46,731 nt of DNA from Eubacterium sp. (GCA_024698585.1 JAILRB010000018.1:1-46731), one strand, 5' to 3'; counted from the stretch's first letter, positions 1 through 7,452 are shown. The notes: a model not told the origin generated them from the sequence alone. Numbers and translations: made by a program.

Positions 1-459
1 TAGTCAAACAAATTAAGTATTCATCAAACTCCATTGATTGTTTGAGAGTAGTGTAATTTCATATGGTAGTCAAACTTTTAGTAGGTTACGCAAGTACAGC
101 CAACCGTTTGAGAGTAGTGTAATTTCATATGGTAGTCAAACCCTCCTATTTAAAAAGAGGGGATATGGTAGGTTTGAGAGTAGTGTAATTTCATATGGTA
201 GTCAAACCAAGAAAGTTGCAACCCAATGGCAAGACCGGTTTGAGAGTAGTGTAATTTCATATGGTAGTCAAACTATGAAGTAGAGGTAAGTAGCACGATT
301 TTAGTTTGAGAGTAGTGTAATTTCATATGGTAGTCAAACACACCTGCAGAGAGGTTGTGCCAGCGTTGAGTTTGAGAGTAGTGTGATTTCATATGGTAGT
401 CAAACATAGCAATGCACTCATGAACAGATGACGGTGTTTGAGAGTAGTGTAATCTGATG
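1..459 (+). CRISPR. CRISPR array, leader-distal end (type II-like repeat)
   Basis: Six complete 36-bp repeats start at 40, 106, 172, 238, 304 and 370. Each begins GTTTGAGAGTAGTG and ends GGTAGTCAAAC. The window opens inside another repeat (last 9 bases at 1-9). A decayed repeat begins at 436 and matches only to about 453. Every spacer is exactly 30 bp and all are different. The repeat at 370 carries one A-to-G change at its 16th base. Decay at the right end says the leader, and so the cas genes, lie to the left, outside the window. Repeat length, the GTTTGA...TCAAAC ends and 30-bp spacers fit type II-A arrays; the subtype is inferred because no cas gene is visible. Confidence 0.97.
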
Positions 460-623
460 TAAAGAAAGGAATAAGAGCATATTTAACTAAAGAGAAAATG
501 ACGATTTATAAAAGAAAAGAGCAGAGTTGTTAAAAGCAAGGACAACCTTCTGGAACCACTAGGATAAAGACTCGTCAAAAAAACGAAGCAGATAAATGGA
601 TCAACAAGGTCTTTAAGTTTAAA
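460..623. other. AT-rich intergenic stretch without a gene
   Basis: This stretch lies between the decayed last repeat and the toxin-like unit. I see no open frame with a ribosome binding site. I also see no segment complementary to the CRISPR repeat that would mark a tracrRNA anti-repeat. A weak GTTGT/ACAAC inverted repeat near 520-545 is the only structure noticed. Confidence 0.6.
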
Positions 624-625
624 TA

Positions 626-631
626 TATAAT
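626..631 (+). promoter_or_regulatory. -10 box for the holin-like toxin mRNA
   Basis: A perfect TATAAT sits in the left inverted-repeat arm. No good -35 lies 16-18 bp upstream (AACAAG at the 17-bp position), so this promoter looks weaker than the opposing antisense promoter, as expected for a type I toxin. In the leader, TTGGCT (660-665) can pair with AGCCGA (688-693), which would bury part of the ribosome binding site. Confidence 0.55.
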
Positions 632-698
632 GAACTTACTAGGGGAACCGAAGGGGCGGTTGGCTAGCTTCTGAGTTTTACGAAAGGAGCCGATGCCA

Positions 699-794
699 AT
701 GGTTACATATGATAATCTTTTTGATTTTGTAATTATGCTTTGTTACGTTATTACTCTTGTGTTAACAATCATCAAATTTAACGCAAAAAAGTAA
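699..794 (+). CDS. Putative holin-like type I toxin peptide
   Basis: A 31-residue hydrophobic peptide: it starts MVTYDNLFDFV, has one membrane segment over about residues 9-26, and ends FNAKK. A short start MVTY(E/D), one transmembrane helix and a lysine tail are typical of the Hol_Tox (TxpA/YonT-like) peptides of type I toxin-antitoxin pairs. AAAGGAG at 683-689 is 9 bases before this ATG; an ATG at 693 is only 3 bases away and is less likely. The stop codon runs into the terminator hairpin, and an antisense promoter faces the gene. The peptide would act in the cytoplasmic membrane. The family assignment rests on the start motif, size and layout, not on a search. Confidence 0.72.
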   Translation: MVTYDNLFDFVIMLCYVITLVLTIIKFNAKK

Positions 795-882
795 CGCCCT
801 CTCTCTGGTAAAGGTAGGCGTTACTTTTAACAATTATCAAACACCAGAAGCTAGCCGATACCTAGCTTTCGGTTCTCTTGTT
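785..882 (-). ncRNA. Putative antisense antitoxin RNA
   Basis: Predicted from its signals: a strong minus-strand promoter (889-917) gives a start near 882, and the bidirectional hairpin ends it near 785, for an RNA of about 100 nt. It is complementary to the last codons and the 3' end of the toxin mRNA, the arrangement known for TxpA/RatA-type pairs. Its 5' part contains the hairpin AAGCTAG/CTAGCTT (849-869 on the plus strand). Confidence 0.6.
791..828. terminator. Bidirectional terminator of toxin mRNA and antisense RNA
   Basis: GTAACGCC (791-798) pairs with GGCGTTAC (817-824). It is followed by TTTT on the plus strand, and by six T on the minus strand (AAAAAA at 785-790). It can end both converging transcripts, so their 3' parts overlap. 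Confidence 0.8.
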
Positions 883-888
883 AAGTTC

Positions 889-917
889 ATTATATAATTC
901 AAGTTGGGATTTTGCAA
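889..917 (-). promoter_or_regulatory. Strong antisense promoter
   Basis: Read on the minus strand: TTGCAA (912-917), a 17-bp spacer, TATAAT (889-894). The -10 lies inside the right inverted-repeat arm and the -35 just outside it. It points at the toxin gene and matches consensus better than the toxin promoter. Confidence 0.75.
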
Positions 918-1087
918 CTATAAAAAGAGTGCGGGTACAAAACTTAACAAATTGTGTACGGATAATCAGATTGCATAAAATTAAACATCCGTATGGGAAA
1001 TATAATGGTATAATGGACTCGGAACGAGATGACTCAAGAAGTGTTTATCGTTGTAGCCACTTCTAACCACACCCCAAGGAGGACATT
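897..1087 (+). promoter_or_regulatory. Upstream region of the epimerase gene, with -10 boxes
   Basis: Two TATAAT boxes (1001-1006 and 1009-1014) lie upstream of the epimerase gene. The nearest TTGCAT (971-976) is too far away to be a standard -35. AAGGAGG at 1077-1083 is the ribosome binding site. A TTG-initiated frame across this stretch has no ribosome binding site and is not called as a gene. Confidence 0.45.
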
Positions 1088-1993
1088 ATGAAAAAGATTC
1101 TAGTAACCGGAGGAACCGTATTTGTCAGTAAGACCGTGGCAGAATATTTTGCCGCAAGGGATTACGATGTTTACGTATTAAACAGAGACACAAAGACACA
1201 GATAAAAAATGCAAAACTAATTCGTGCAGACAGAAATGATTTAGGGGATGCCCTAAAGGGAATGCATTTTGATGCGGTATTGGATGTGACAGCGTATACG
1301 AAGCAGGATATTTCGGATCTGTTAGATGGACTGGATTCTTTTGATGATTATATTATGGTTAGTTCCAGTGCGGTGTATCCGGAAACCGGAAAACAGCCGT
1401 TTGCGGAAGAAGAACCGGTGGGAGAAAATCGGTTCTGGGGACCATATGGAACGAATAAGATTGAAGCAGAGCAGGAACTGCAAAGCAGGGTGCCGGGTGC
1501 GTACATTTTACGTCCGCCATATTTATATGGAAAATATAATAACGTGTACAGAGAAGCATTTATCTTTGATTGTGCCATGCAGAAGAGGCCGTTTTATCTT
1601 CCAAAGAATGGAGAAATGAAACTGCAGTTTTTCCATGCAAAGGATTTGGCTCGTTTGATGGAAATGATTTTGGAAAAGAAACCGGAGCAGCACATTTTCA
1701 ATGTAGGAAATAAGGAAGCTATTACCGTGAAGGAATGGGTAGAACTTTGCTATGATATTGTTGGAACAAAGTTGGAGACTGTTCCGGTGATGGAAGACAT
1801 CTGGCAGAGAGAATATTTTTGTTTTGCGGATTACGAGTACTATCTGGATGTAACAAAGCAAGATGCATTGCTGGATCAGGTGGTTCCAATGCGTGAAGGA
1901 TTAGAAGAAGCTTATGCCTGGTATCAGGGTAACCAGCAAGATGTTGGGAAAAGACCGTATCTGGACTTCATTGACCAGCGATGGAAAAACTAG
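1088..1993 (+). CDS. NAD-dependent epimerase/dehydratase family protein
   Basis: 301 residues, an extended short-chain dehydrogenase/reductase. The N-terminal Rossmann strand and nucleotide loop read VTGGTVFVSKTVAEYF (about residues 6-21), followed by VLNR. SSSAV at 92-96 and Y120-x3-K124 (YGTNK) give the Ser/Tyr/Lys catalytic set. The third glycine of the usual TGGTxFxG loop is serine (S14). The C-terminal half (FNVGNKEAITVKEWVEL) is typical of the substrate-binding part of sugar-nucleotide epimerase-like proteins, including the CSP41-like group. The substrate cannot be read from sequence. It is probably monocistronic: the following gene has its own promoter. The ATG is supported by AAGGAGG 4 bases upstream. 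Confidence 0.85.
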   Translation: MKKILVTGGTVFVSKTVAEYFAARDYDVYVLNRDTKTQIKNAKLIRADRNDLGDALKGMHFDAVLDVTAYTKQDISDLLDGLDSFDDYIMVSSSAVYPETGKQPFAEEEPVGENRFWGPYGTNKIEAEQELQSRVPGAYILRPPYLYGKYNNVYREAFIFDCAMQKRPFYLPKNGEMKLQFFHAKDLARLMEMILEKKPEQHIFNVGNKEAITVKEWVELCYDIVGTKLETVPVMEDIWQREYFCFADYEYYLDVTKQDALLDQVVPMREGLEEAYAWYQGNQQDVGKRPYLDFIDQRWKN

Positions 1994-2010
1994 GAAAACA
2001 TTATTGAATA

Positions 2011-2039
2011 TTGGATAGAAACACACTCCTTTTTATGAT
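2011..2039 (+). promoter_or_regulatory. Promoter of the secreted Ig-like/LRR protein
   Basis: TTGGAT (2011-2016), a 17-bp spacer, TATGAT (2034-2039). Transcription would start near 2046, leaving a leader of about 70 nt with the ribosome binding site GAAAGGAG just before the start. Confidence 0.65.
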
Positions 2040-2117
2040 AAAATATCAGTATCGATTCATACGTGTTGGACGGAAAAAATACGTATAAAAACTGAATATA
2101 GAAAGGAGTGTATTTTT

Positions 2118-4109
2118 ATGAAAAAAGCATTACAATGTCTCCTTACCATAGCACTTTTTTTATTGGTGGGTGGTGTCCTATTCCCTTGTGAACGGATTCA
2201 GGCAGCGGATACGAAGGCACCGGTGATTGATACCAGCACGATTACGGTCAGTAAAAAGACGATTGGGTTAAAGGAAACAACGACGATTTCCGTGAAAATC
2301 ACGGATGAGTCCAAACTGGCATCGACGACTATTTGGACCATTGGTGTGGGAACTACCGCGGAAAATTTCGGAGGTATTTATAATGAAAGCACTGGGAAGT
2401 GGGAATTTGAAGTTTCTTCGAATTATTTTGGATTAAATGAGATTCAGAATATACGCGCGGCGGATGTTTATGGAAATATAACAGATATTTATAATTCTCA
2501 TGCCAGAAACTTTATCTGGCCGGAAACACAGAATGAGGATTTAAGCGCTGGTGACTTTACTGTTTCCATTGGGTCTTACAGCCCGGAAACCACGAAGCCG
2601 AATATCTTATGGGACACATTGACTGTGGATAATTCGAAACCAAAGTTGGGACAGACGGTTTATTATAAAGTGAAGGTTAATGACAGTTCACCGATTGCCT
2701 ATACCTACATTTATTATGCTTATGTATCTGCACAGCTTACCAGTAGAGGCGTTTATAATTCCTCTACCGGATACTATGAATTTCAGGTGGACTGCACCAC
2801 TTATGGAGAATATCAGCCGTTGGTGCTGATTGCGGAGGATGCATTTGGGAATAAAGCCATTTATGCAGATCGAAGCCAGACTATGTATGAAAAATATCCG
2901 TATAGCATTCCGGATGAGGCGATTGAACATAGTCTGAAAGCGGCTAATATAAAAGTGCAAGGTGGTGCCAATGACAGAATACCACCGAGACTGGATTTAT
3001 CCTCTTTCCAGATTGAAAAATTATACTTAGCGACAGGAGAATATACATATCTTTCTTTCAAAGCTTATGACGAAAGTGGAATCAGTGTAGTGAATAGTGA
3101 CATATGGGATGGCGGTGTGACAGGTGATGGTGCGGCATCCATTTCAGAGTATGACAAGAAAACAGGGCGATATCGTGTACTTATGGGATCGGGCTTTTAT
3201 GGAACGCATCAGATTTACGAAATGAGCTTGTGTGACGTTTGTGGAAACAAGATTTTCTATGTGGATTCTGATTCGGAAGTCTTTAAGGCACAGAATGGAT
3301 TTATTCCGGAGGAGGATTATAAAAAGGTTAGTCTTGCCGCTACCACATATTATGTAGGATTGGAAAACAAGAGGACGGGGACCTTCGTATCAAATTCTAC
3401 GATGGATAAAACTTCCCGATTAAATGTGAATGAACTGGGAGAAAGAGGAAAAATCTTTAATCAACTTTCTCAGAATGGATACAATGTTAAGGGATTCTTC
3501 GAGGTGAAGGTAAAGGGAAAATGTGACATGACGAAGGAAGACACCAAGGTTTGCTTTGAGGCACCGGAAGGATTTGAGAACGGCGATAAGCTTCGAATCA
3601 GACATCTGCTTTCTAATGGAACCGTTCAGACGCAGGATGCTGTGGTTCGTAAGGGAAAGGTTTGTATTGATGTAAAGGAATTCTCTCCGTTTATGGTAGA
3701 GGTTGCGAAAAATCAGGACAAGAACCTGTTTACGAAGAAGGGGATTACTTATCAGGTAATTAGTAAGAAGGCAGTAAAAGTAGTAGGCGTGAAAAACAAG
3801 AAAATAAAAGCGGCTGATATTCCGGCTACAGTGAAAGCCTTTGGAAAGAAATATAAGGTCACAAAGATTGAGAAGGAAGCATTCATGAAATTGAAGAAAC
3901 TGAAAAAGGTGACTATTGGAAAGAATATTTCAAAGATTGGAAGCAAGGCATTTTATCAGTGTAAGAAGTTGAAGAAGTTAATCTTTAAAACGAAAAAGTT
4001 AAGCAAGAAGAATGTTGGAAAAGAAGCCTTTAAGGGAATTTCGAAAAAAGTGAAAATCGAAACTCCGAAAGGAAAAGAAAAAACTTATGACAAGTTTCTG
4101 AAAAAATAA
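2118..4109 (+). CDS. Secreted Ig-like repeat protein with BspA-type leucine-rich tail
   Basis: 663 residues. An N-terminal signal peptide (MKKALQCLLTIALFLLVGGV, probable cleavage after QAA near 30) marks export. Three related beta-sandwich-like modules follow, each opening with a pattern like APVIDTSTITVSK / KPNILWDTLTVDN / PPRLDLSSFQIEK and containing DES or NDSS turns and a YGxxxI...DxxGN ending (about residues 33-140, 155-255, 285-400). A spacer domain follows, then a very lysine-rich C-terminal part (about 540-663) with leucine-rich repeats of the BspA/LRR_5 type (KEAFMKLKKLKKVTIG, SKAFYQCKKLKKLIF). No LPxTG motif is present; the basic tail may hold it at the cell surface. Probable role is adhesion or glycan binding (inference). 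Ribosome binding site GAAAGGAG precedes the ATG. Confidence 0.75.
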   Translation: MKKALQCLLTIALFLLVGGVLFPCERIQAADTKAPVIDTSTITVSKKTIGLKETTTISVKITDESKLASTTIWTIGVGTTAENFGGIYNESTGKWEFEVSSNYFGLNEIQNIRAADVYGNITDIYNSHARNFIWPETQNEDLSAGDFTVSIGSYSPETTKPNILWDTLTVDNSKPKLGQTVYYKVKVNDSSPIAYTYIYYAYVSAQLTSRGVYNSSTGYYEFQVDCTTYGEYQPLVLIAEDAFGNKAIYADRSQTMYEKYPYSIPDEAIEHSLKAANIKVQGGANDRIPPRLDLSSFQIEKLYLATGEYTYLSFKAYDESGISVVNSDIWDGGVTGDGAASISEYDKKTGRYRVLMGSGFYGTHQIYEMSLCDVCGNKIFYVDSDSEVFKAQNGFIPEEDYKKVSLAATTYYVGLENKRTGTFVSNSTMDKTSRLNVNELGERGKIFNQLSQNGYNVKGFFEVKVKGKCDMTKEDTKVCFEAPEGFENGDKLRIRHLLSNGTVQTQDAVVRKGKVCIDVKEFSPFMVEVAKNQDKNLFTKKGITYQVISKKAVKVVGVKNKKIKAADIPATVKAFGKKYKVTKIEKEAFMKLKKLKKVTIGKNISKIGSKAFYQCKKLKKLIFKTKKLSKKNVGKEAFKGISKKVKIETPKGKEKTYDKFLKK

Positions 4110-4123
4110 AAACACGGGAAAGG

Positions 4124-4156
4124 GGATACGATTTCGTGAGAGGTCGTATCCTTTTT
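4124..4156 (+). terminator. Rho-independent terminator
   Basis: GGATACGA (4124-4131) pairs with TCGTATCC (4144-4151), followed by TTTTT. It closes the preceding surface-protein gene. Confidence 0.85.
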
Positions 4157-4161
4157 CTACG

Positions 4162-4190
4162 TTTCATGCTTCAGGAAACTGTGTTATAAT
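4162..4190 (+). promoter_or_regulatory. Extended -10 promoter of the NYN-LOTUS gene
   Basis: TG (4182-4183), one base, then TATAAT (4185-4190) forms an extended -10. The -35 position holds a weak TTTCAT (4162-4167). Confidence 0.6.
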
Positions 4191-4235
4191 AAAAAGAGGA
4201 CTGTGAACGACAATAAAGACCGATAGGAGAGGATT

Positions 4236-5174
4236 ATGTCAGATAAACGAATTGCGTTATTGATTGACGCAGAAAATACTAGTTATCACTATATCGAAGA
4301 TATTTTAAAGGAAATCAATGAGTACGGAACTGTAACATATAAAAGAATGTACGGAAATTTCACAGATGATTCCTTAAAACCATGGAATGATGTGGCAGTA
4401 AAGCATGCTATTGTACAGATTCATCAGCCTCGTTATTCCAGTGCGAAAAATGCATCTGATATTATGTTGGTGATTGATGCCATGGATATTCTGTATGATG
4501 GAAAGGTCGAAGGTTTCTGCATTGTTTCCAGTGACAGTGATTTTACCAGATTGGTGAACCGTTTGCGTGAATCAGGAATGGAAGTCATCGGAATGGGAAA
4601 GGGAAATGCTTCGAAGGCGTTAAAGGCCGCATGCACCACTTATAAGAATGTGGAAATTTTACAGGATAATAATTCCGGTGTTGTGGAATCGGATATTTCT
4701 GAGGATGAAAATAAGTCGAAGAAAACGGACATCACCTCTATCGTGGAATTAACCGGGTACATCGAAGACATTATCAGTAAGAATGAAAATGCCGGAAAGG
4801 AAACAGGATTAGGAGAAATCGGTAGTCGACTGAACAAGGCATACTCCGATTTTGATGTTCGAAACTATGGATATAAGTCTCTTTCCACCTTCGTGGAAGA
4901 TATGAATCGCTTTGAAGTGAAGAAGGAAGGAAAAAGTACATATGTAACGAAGGCGGATCTGAAGGTTTCGAAACGGGACATCGAGAAGTTTATCCGAAAG
5001 AAAGTGGATGTAGAACCGATGCATCTCGGAGCAATGGGGCAGGAAGTTCATAACCAGTTTGAAAACTTTAACGTGAAAGACTATGGTTATTCGAAGTTTG
5101 AAAGCTTCATTAAGAGCATGCAGGGCGTTGAAGTAAAAAAGAAGAAACTGCAGAAATATGTTAGAAAGAAATAA
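4236..5174 (+). CDS. NYN domain protein with two LOTUS/OST-HTH domains
   Basis: 312 residues, cytoplasmic. Residues 5-140 form a NYN (LabA/DUF88, PIN-like) fold: ALLIDAEN (D11, N14), KNASDIMLVIDAMD (D75, D81) and VSSDSDFTRLV (D100, D102) supply the acidic metal-binding cluster of this ribonuclease family. An acidic linker (about 141-165) is followed by two LOTUS/OST-HTH winged-helix domains, about 165-237 (LGEIGSRL...DVRNYGYKSLSTFV) and 247-310 (LGAMGQEV...NVKDYGYSKFESFI). LOTUS domains bind RNA, so RNA binding with possible cleavage is the likely role. The target is unknown. The next gene, a secreted GH16 enzyme, begins only 14 bp downstream with no terminator between, so the two are probably co-transcribed; why is not evident. 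Confidence 0.88.
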   Translation: MSDKRIALLIDAENTSYHYIEDILKEINEYGTVTYKRMYGNFTDDSLKPWNDVAVKHAIVQIHQPRYSSAKNASDIMLVIDAMDILYDGKVEGFCIVSSDSDFTRLVNRLRESGMEVIGMGKGNASKALKAACTTYKNVEILQDNNSGVVESDISEDENKSKKTDITSIVELTGYIEDIISKNENAGKETGLGEIGSRLNKAYSDFDVRNYGYKSLSTFVEDMNRFEVKKEGKSTYVTKADLKVSKRDIEKFIRKKVDVEPMHLGAMGQEVHNQFENFNVKDYGYSKFESFIKSMQGVEVKKKKLQKYVRKK

Positions 5175-5188
5175 TTAAAGGAGGAAAA

Positions 5189-6514
5189 ATGAAAGGGTTA
5201 AACAAAATTATTCAGGGAACATTGATGGTAGCTGCTGTGACATTGGCAGTGGCAATACCGGTAAAAGCAGCCGGTTCCACCCAGTATAAACTGGTGTGGA
5301 GTGATGAGTTCGATGGAACAACATTGGACGAGAAAAATTGGAATTACAATATTGGTAATGGAAACTGGGGATGGGGAAATGGTGAATATGAAAACTACAC
5401 AGATGATGAAAAGAATATCAAGGTGGAAAACGGATTGCTTGTAATTACTCCAAGAGCTGAAAAGAACGGAGAGGGAAAGACAGAATATACATCCGGAAGA
5501 ATTAACTCCAGTGGAAAAGTTTCTATTAAATATGGAAAAATTGAGGCAAGAATTAAGTTACCGGATGAAAGAGGTCTTTGGCCGGCATTTTGGATGTTAG
5601 GTCAGAATCAGCCGAAGGGATGGCCTTATTGTGGCGAGATTGATATTCTGGAAAACTGGAATAAAGGAAAATTCGCACAGAGCGCATTGCACTATGAGAA
5701 TGAATCAAACCGTCCGGGAAAGGATACCTGCCTTGTAGGCTCTACATCGTTAGAAAATAAGACACAATGGCATGTTTATGGTATGAATTGGACGCCGGAG
5801 AAAATTGAATTCTCTTTGGACAATAAAGTGTTCAAGACATTCGACATTACAAGCAAGGATCGTTCCGAACTGCGTGAGGATGAGTATTATTTCATTATCA
5901 ATTGTGCCATCGGTGGAACGCTTCCAGGAATCGGACCGGAAGAAAGCTTTGAATCGGCACAGATGTTTGTGGATTATGTTCGTGTATATCAGAGAGAATG
6001 TGACCACGGAACAGCGAAGTTTGAATCCAATGATAAGGATCAGGTTCCGGCTTGCACAGTCACTTACAAGAATTTAGGAACAACTGTTTCTACCCAGAAA
6101 CTTCAGAGTGGTGAAACCACAATCGTTCCGACAGTCAAGAGAGCAAAGTATAGATTTATTGGATGGATTAACGCAGCTACAAAAGGAAAAGTGAATGCTT
6201 CCAGCAGATTCTATTCCGACACAACCGTTGAAGCAAAGTGGGAAAAGATTCGCCTAAAGAAAGCTAAAATTACTTCTACCAAACAGAAATATAAGAAAGC
6301 AATCTCTTTGAAGTTCAAGGTAAAAGGGAAACATGATGGATTTCAGGTTAAGGCCGGAAAGAAAACGGCGAAGACAGAGTCGAAGACGATTTTGATTCCG
6401 AAATTTAAGTCCGGAAAGACTTATAAAGTTAAGGTTCGTGCCTACGCAATTGACTCCGCAGGAAAGACGAGATATGGAAAATGGAGTAAGACAAAAAAGA
6501 TAAAAGTAAAATAA
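5189..6514 (+). CDS. Secreted glycoside hydrolase family 16 (beta-glucanase, laminarinase type)
   Basis: 441 residues with a signal peptide (first ~27 residues, ending VKAA). The GH16 domain (about 30-270) shows SDEFDG, WGNGEYENYT, GKIEARIKLP, WPAFWMLG and the catalytic EIDILE: E150 as nucleophile, D152, and E155 as acid/base. The extra residue in EIDxxE is the form found in laminarinases (endo-beta-1,3-glucanases) rather than lichenases. After the catalytic domain come an InlB/Flg_new-type repeat (about 285-350, with RFIGWINA and VEAKWE) and a lysine-rich fibronectin-like domain (about 355-441). It probably cleaves fungal, algal or cereal beta-glucans outside the cell. Ribosome binding site AAAGGAGG lies 7 bases before the ATG. 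No sortase signal. Confidence 0.9.
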   Translation: MKGLNKIIQGTLMVAAVTLAVAIPVKAAGSTQYKLVWSDEFDGTTLDEKNWNYNIGNGNWGWGNGEYENYTDDEKNIKVENGLLVITPRAEKNGEGKTEYTSGRINSSGKVSIKYGKIEARIKLPDERGLWPAFWMLGQNQPKGWPYCGEIDILENWNKGKFAQSALHYENESNRPGKDTCLVGSTSLENKTQWHVYGMNWTPEKIEFSLDNKVFKTFDITSKDRSELREDEYYFIINCAIGGTLPGIGPEESFESAQMFVDYVRVYQRECDHGTAKFESNDKDQVPACTVTYKNLGTTVSTQKLQSGETTIVPTVKRAKYRFIGWINAATKGKVNASSRFYSDTTVEAKWEKIRLKKAKITSTKQKYKKAISLKFKVKGKHDGFQVKAGKKTAKTESKTILIPKFKSGKTYKVKVRAYAIDSAGKTRYGKWSKTKKIKVK

Positions 6515-6516
6515 TG

Positions 6517-6545
6517 TTGGCATTCCTTGAAAAATCGGGTATACT
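6517..6545 (+). promoter_or_regulatory. Strong promoter of the aldolase gene
   Basis: TTGGCA (6517-6522), a 17-bp spacer, TATACT (6540-6545), immediately after the GH16 stop codon. This near-consensus promoter suits a highly expressed glycolytic gene. Confidence 0.8.
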
Positions 6546-6588
6546 AGTTATGTTTGAGATAAATTTTTAAATTTTATGGAGGTACATT

Positions 6589-7452
6589 ATGTTAGTATCA
6601 GCTAAAGAAATGTTAGACAAGGCAAAAGCAGGACACTATGCTGTAGGTCAGTTCAATATCAACAACCTTGAATGGACAAAATCTATTCTTTTAACAGCAC
6701 AGGAATTAAACAGCCCTGTAATCTTAGGTGTGTCTGAAGGCGCTGGAAAGTATATGACAGGATTTAAGACAGTAGCAGCTATGGTAAAGGCTATGGATGA
6801 AGAATTAGGAATCACAGTTCCTGTAGCACTTCACTTAGACCATGGTACATACGAAGGATGCTATGCTTGTATTAAGGCTGGATTTACATCAATCATGTTT
6901 GATGGTTCTCATTATCCAATCGAAGAAAATATTGCAAAGACTCAGGAATTAGTAAACGTTGCTCACGCTTTAGGATTATCTATTGAAGCAGAAGTTGGTT
7001 CAATCGGTGGTGAAGAAGACGGAGTTATCGGTAAGGGTGAATGTGCAGATCCTGATGAATGTAAGGCAGTAGCAGACCTTGGTGTTGATATGCTTGCAGC
7101 AGGTATCGGAAACATTCATGGTAAGTACCCAGAAAACTGGGAAGGACTTAGCTTCGAAACATTAGATGCTATTCAGCAGAAGACAGGTCTGATGCCATTA
7201 GTTCTTCACGGTGGTACAGGTATCCCTGAGGATATGATTAAGAAAGCAATTGACCTTGGAGTATCTAAGATCAACGTTAACACAGAATGCCAGTTAGCAT
7301 TCCAGGAAGCTACAAGAAAATATGTAGAAGAAGGAAAAGACTTAGAAGGAAAGGGATTCGACCCTAGAAAGCTTCTTGCACCTGGCGCTGAAGCAATTAA
7401 GGCTACAGTAAAAGAAAAAATGGAATTATTCGGTTCAGTAAATAAGGCGTAA
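6589..7452 (+). CDS. fba: Class II fructose-1,6-bisphosphate aldolase
   Basis: 287 residues, the normal length. It cleaves fructose-1,6-bisphosphate to glyceraldehyde-3-phosphate and dihydroxyacetone phosphate in the cytoplasm, using zinc. Visible family motifs: GQFNINNLEW near the N-terminus, HLDHG (H82, catalytic-type D84, zinc ligand H85), EAEVGSIGGEEDG (133-144), the zinc histidine H177 in GNIHGKYP, H207 in LHGGTGI, and KINVNTE binding the second phosphate. Codon use is noticeably more biased than in the neighbours, typical of a highly expressed gene. It has its own strong promoter and its own terminator, so it is a single-gene unit. GGAGG lies 7 bases before the ATG. Confidence 0.97.
   Translation: MLVSAKEMLDKAKAGHYAVGQFNINNLEWTKSILLTAQELNSPVILGVSEGAGKYMTGFKTVAAMVKAMDEELGITVPVALHLDHGTYEGCYACIKAGFTSIMFDGSHYPIEENIAKTQELVNVAHALGLSIEAEVGSIGGEEDGVIGKGECADPDECKAVADLGVDMLAAGIGNIHGKYPENWEGLSFETLDAIQQKTGLMPLVLHGGTGIPEDMIKKAIDLGVSKINVNTECQLAFQEATRKYVEEGKDLEGKGFDPRKLLAPGAEAIKATVKEKMELFGSVNKA

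Larger units (their letters stand above)
624..896. repeat. Inverted-repeat-bounded unit enclosing the toxin-like gene
   Basis: The left arm (624-673) and right arm (845-896) are inverted copies. Both carry TATATAATGAACTTA at the outer end, a GAACCGAA block in the middle and GGCTAGCTTCTG at the inner end; the bases between these blocks differ. Each arm therefore places the same TATAAT -10 box and transcript start at its outer edge, pointing inwards. AAGTT flanks the unit on both sides (615-619 and 901-905), which could be a target duplication or chance. Confidence 0.75.

Noticed and set aside
38-283. An 81-codon open frame running through the CRISPR array
   Set aside because: It is an artefact of the array: the repeat plus spacer length (66 bp) is a multiple of three, so the same peptide block recurs without stops.
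460-600. A CreA-type guide RNA for the toxin
   Set aside because: Only one decayed repeat is present, and no second repeat-like segment of useful length follows.
460-620. A tracrRNA gene beside the array
   Set aside because: No stretch complementary to the repeat was found; tracrRNA in type II-A loci usually lies on the cas side, off the left end.
878-1066. A 62-codon frame starting with TTG upstream of the epimerase
   Set aside because: It has no ribosome binding site, starts inside the antisense 5' region of the toxin unit and has no recognisable domain.
2022-2111. A leader sequence ACACTCCTTT complementary to the ribosome binding site AAAGGAGTGT of the Ig-like protein
   Set aside because: The predicted promoter starts transcription after the ACACTCC segment, so both arms would not be on the same mRNA.
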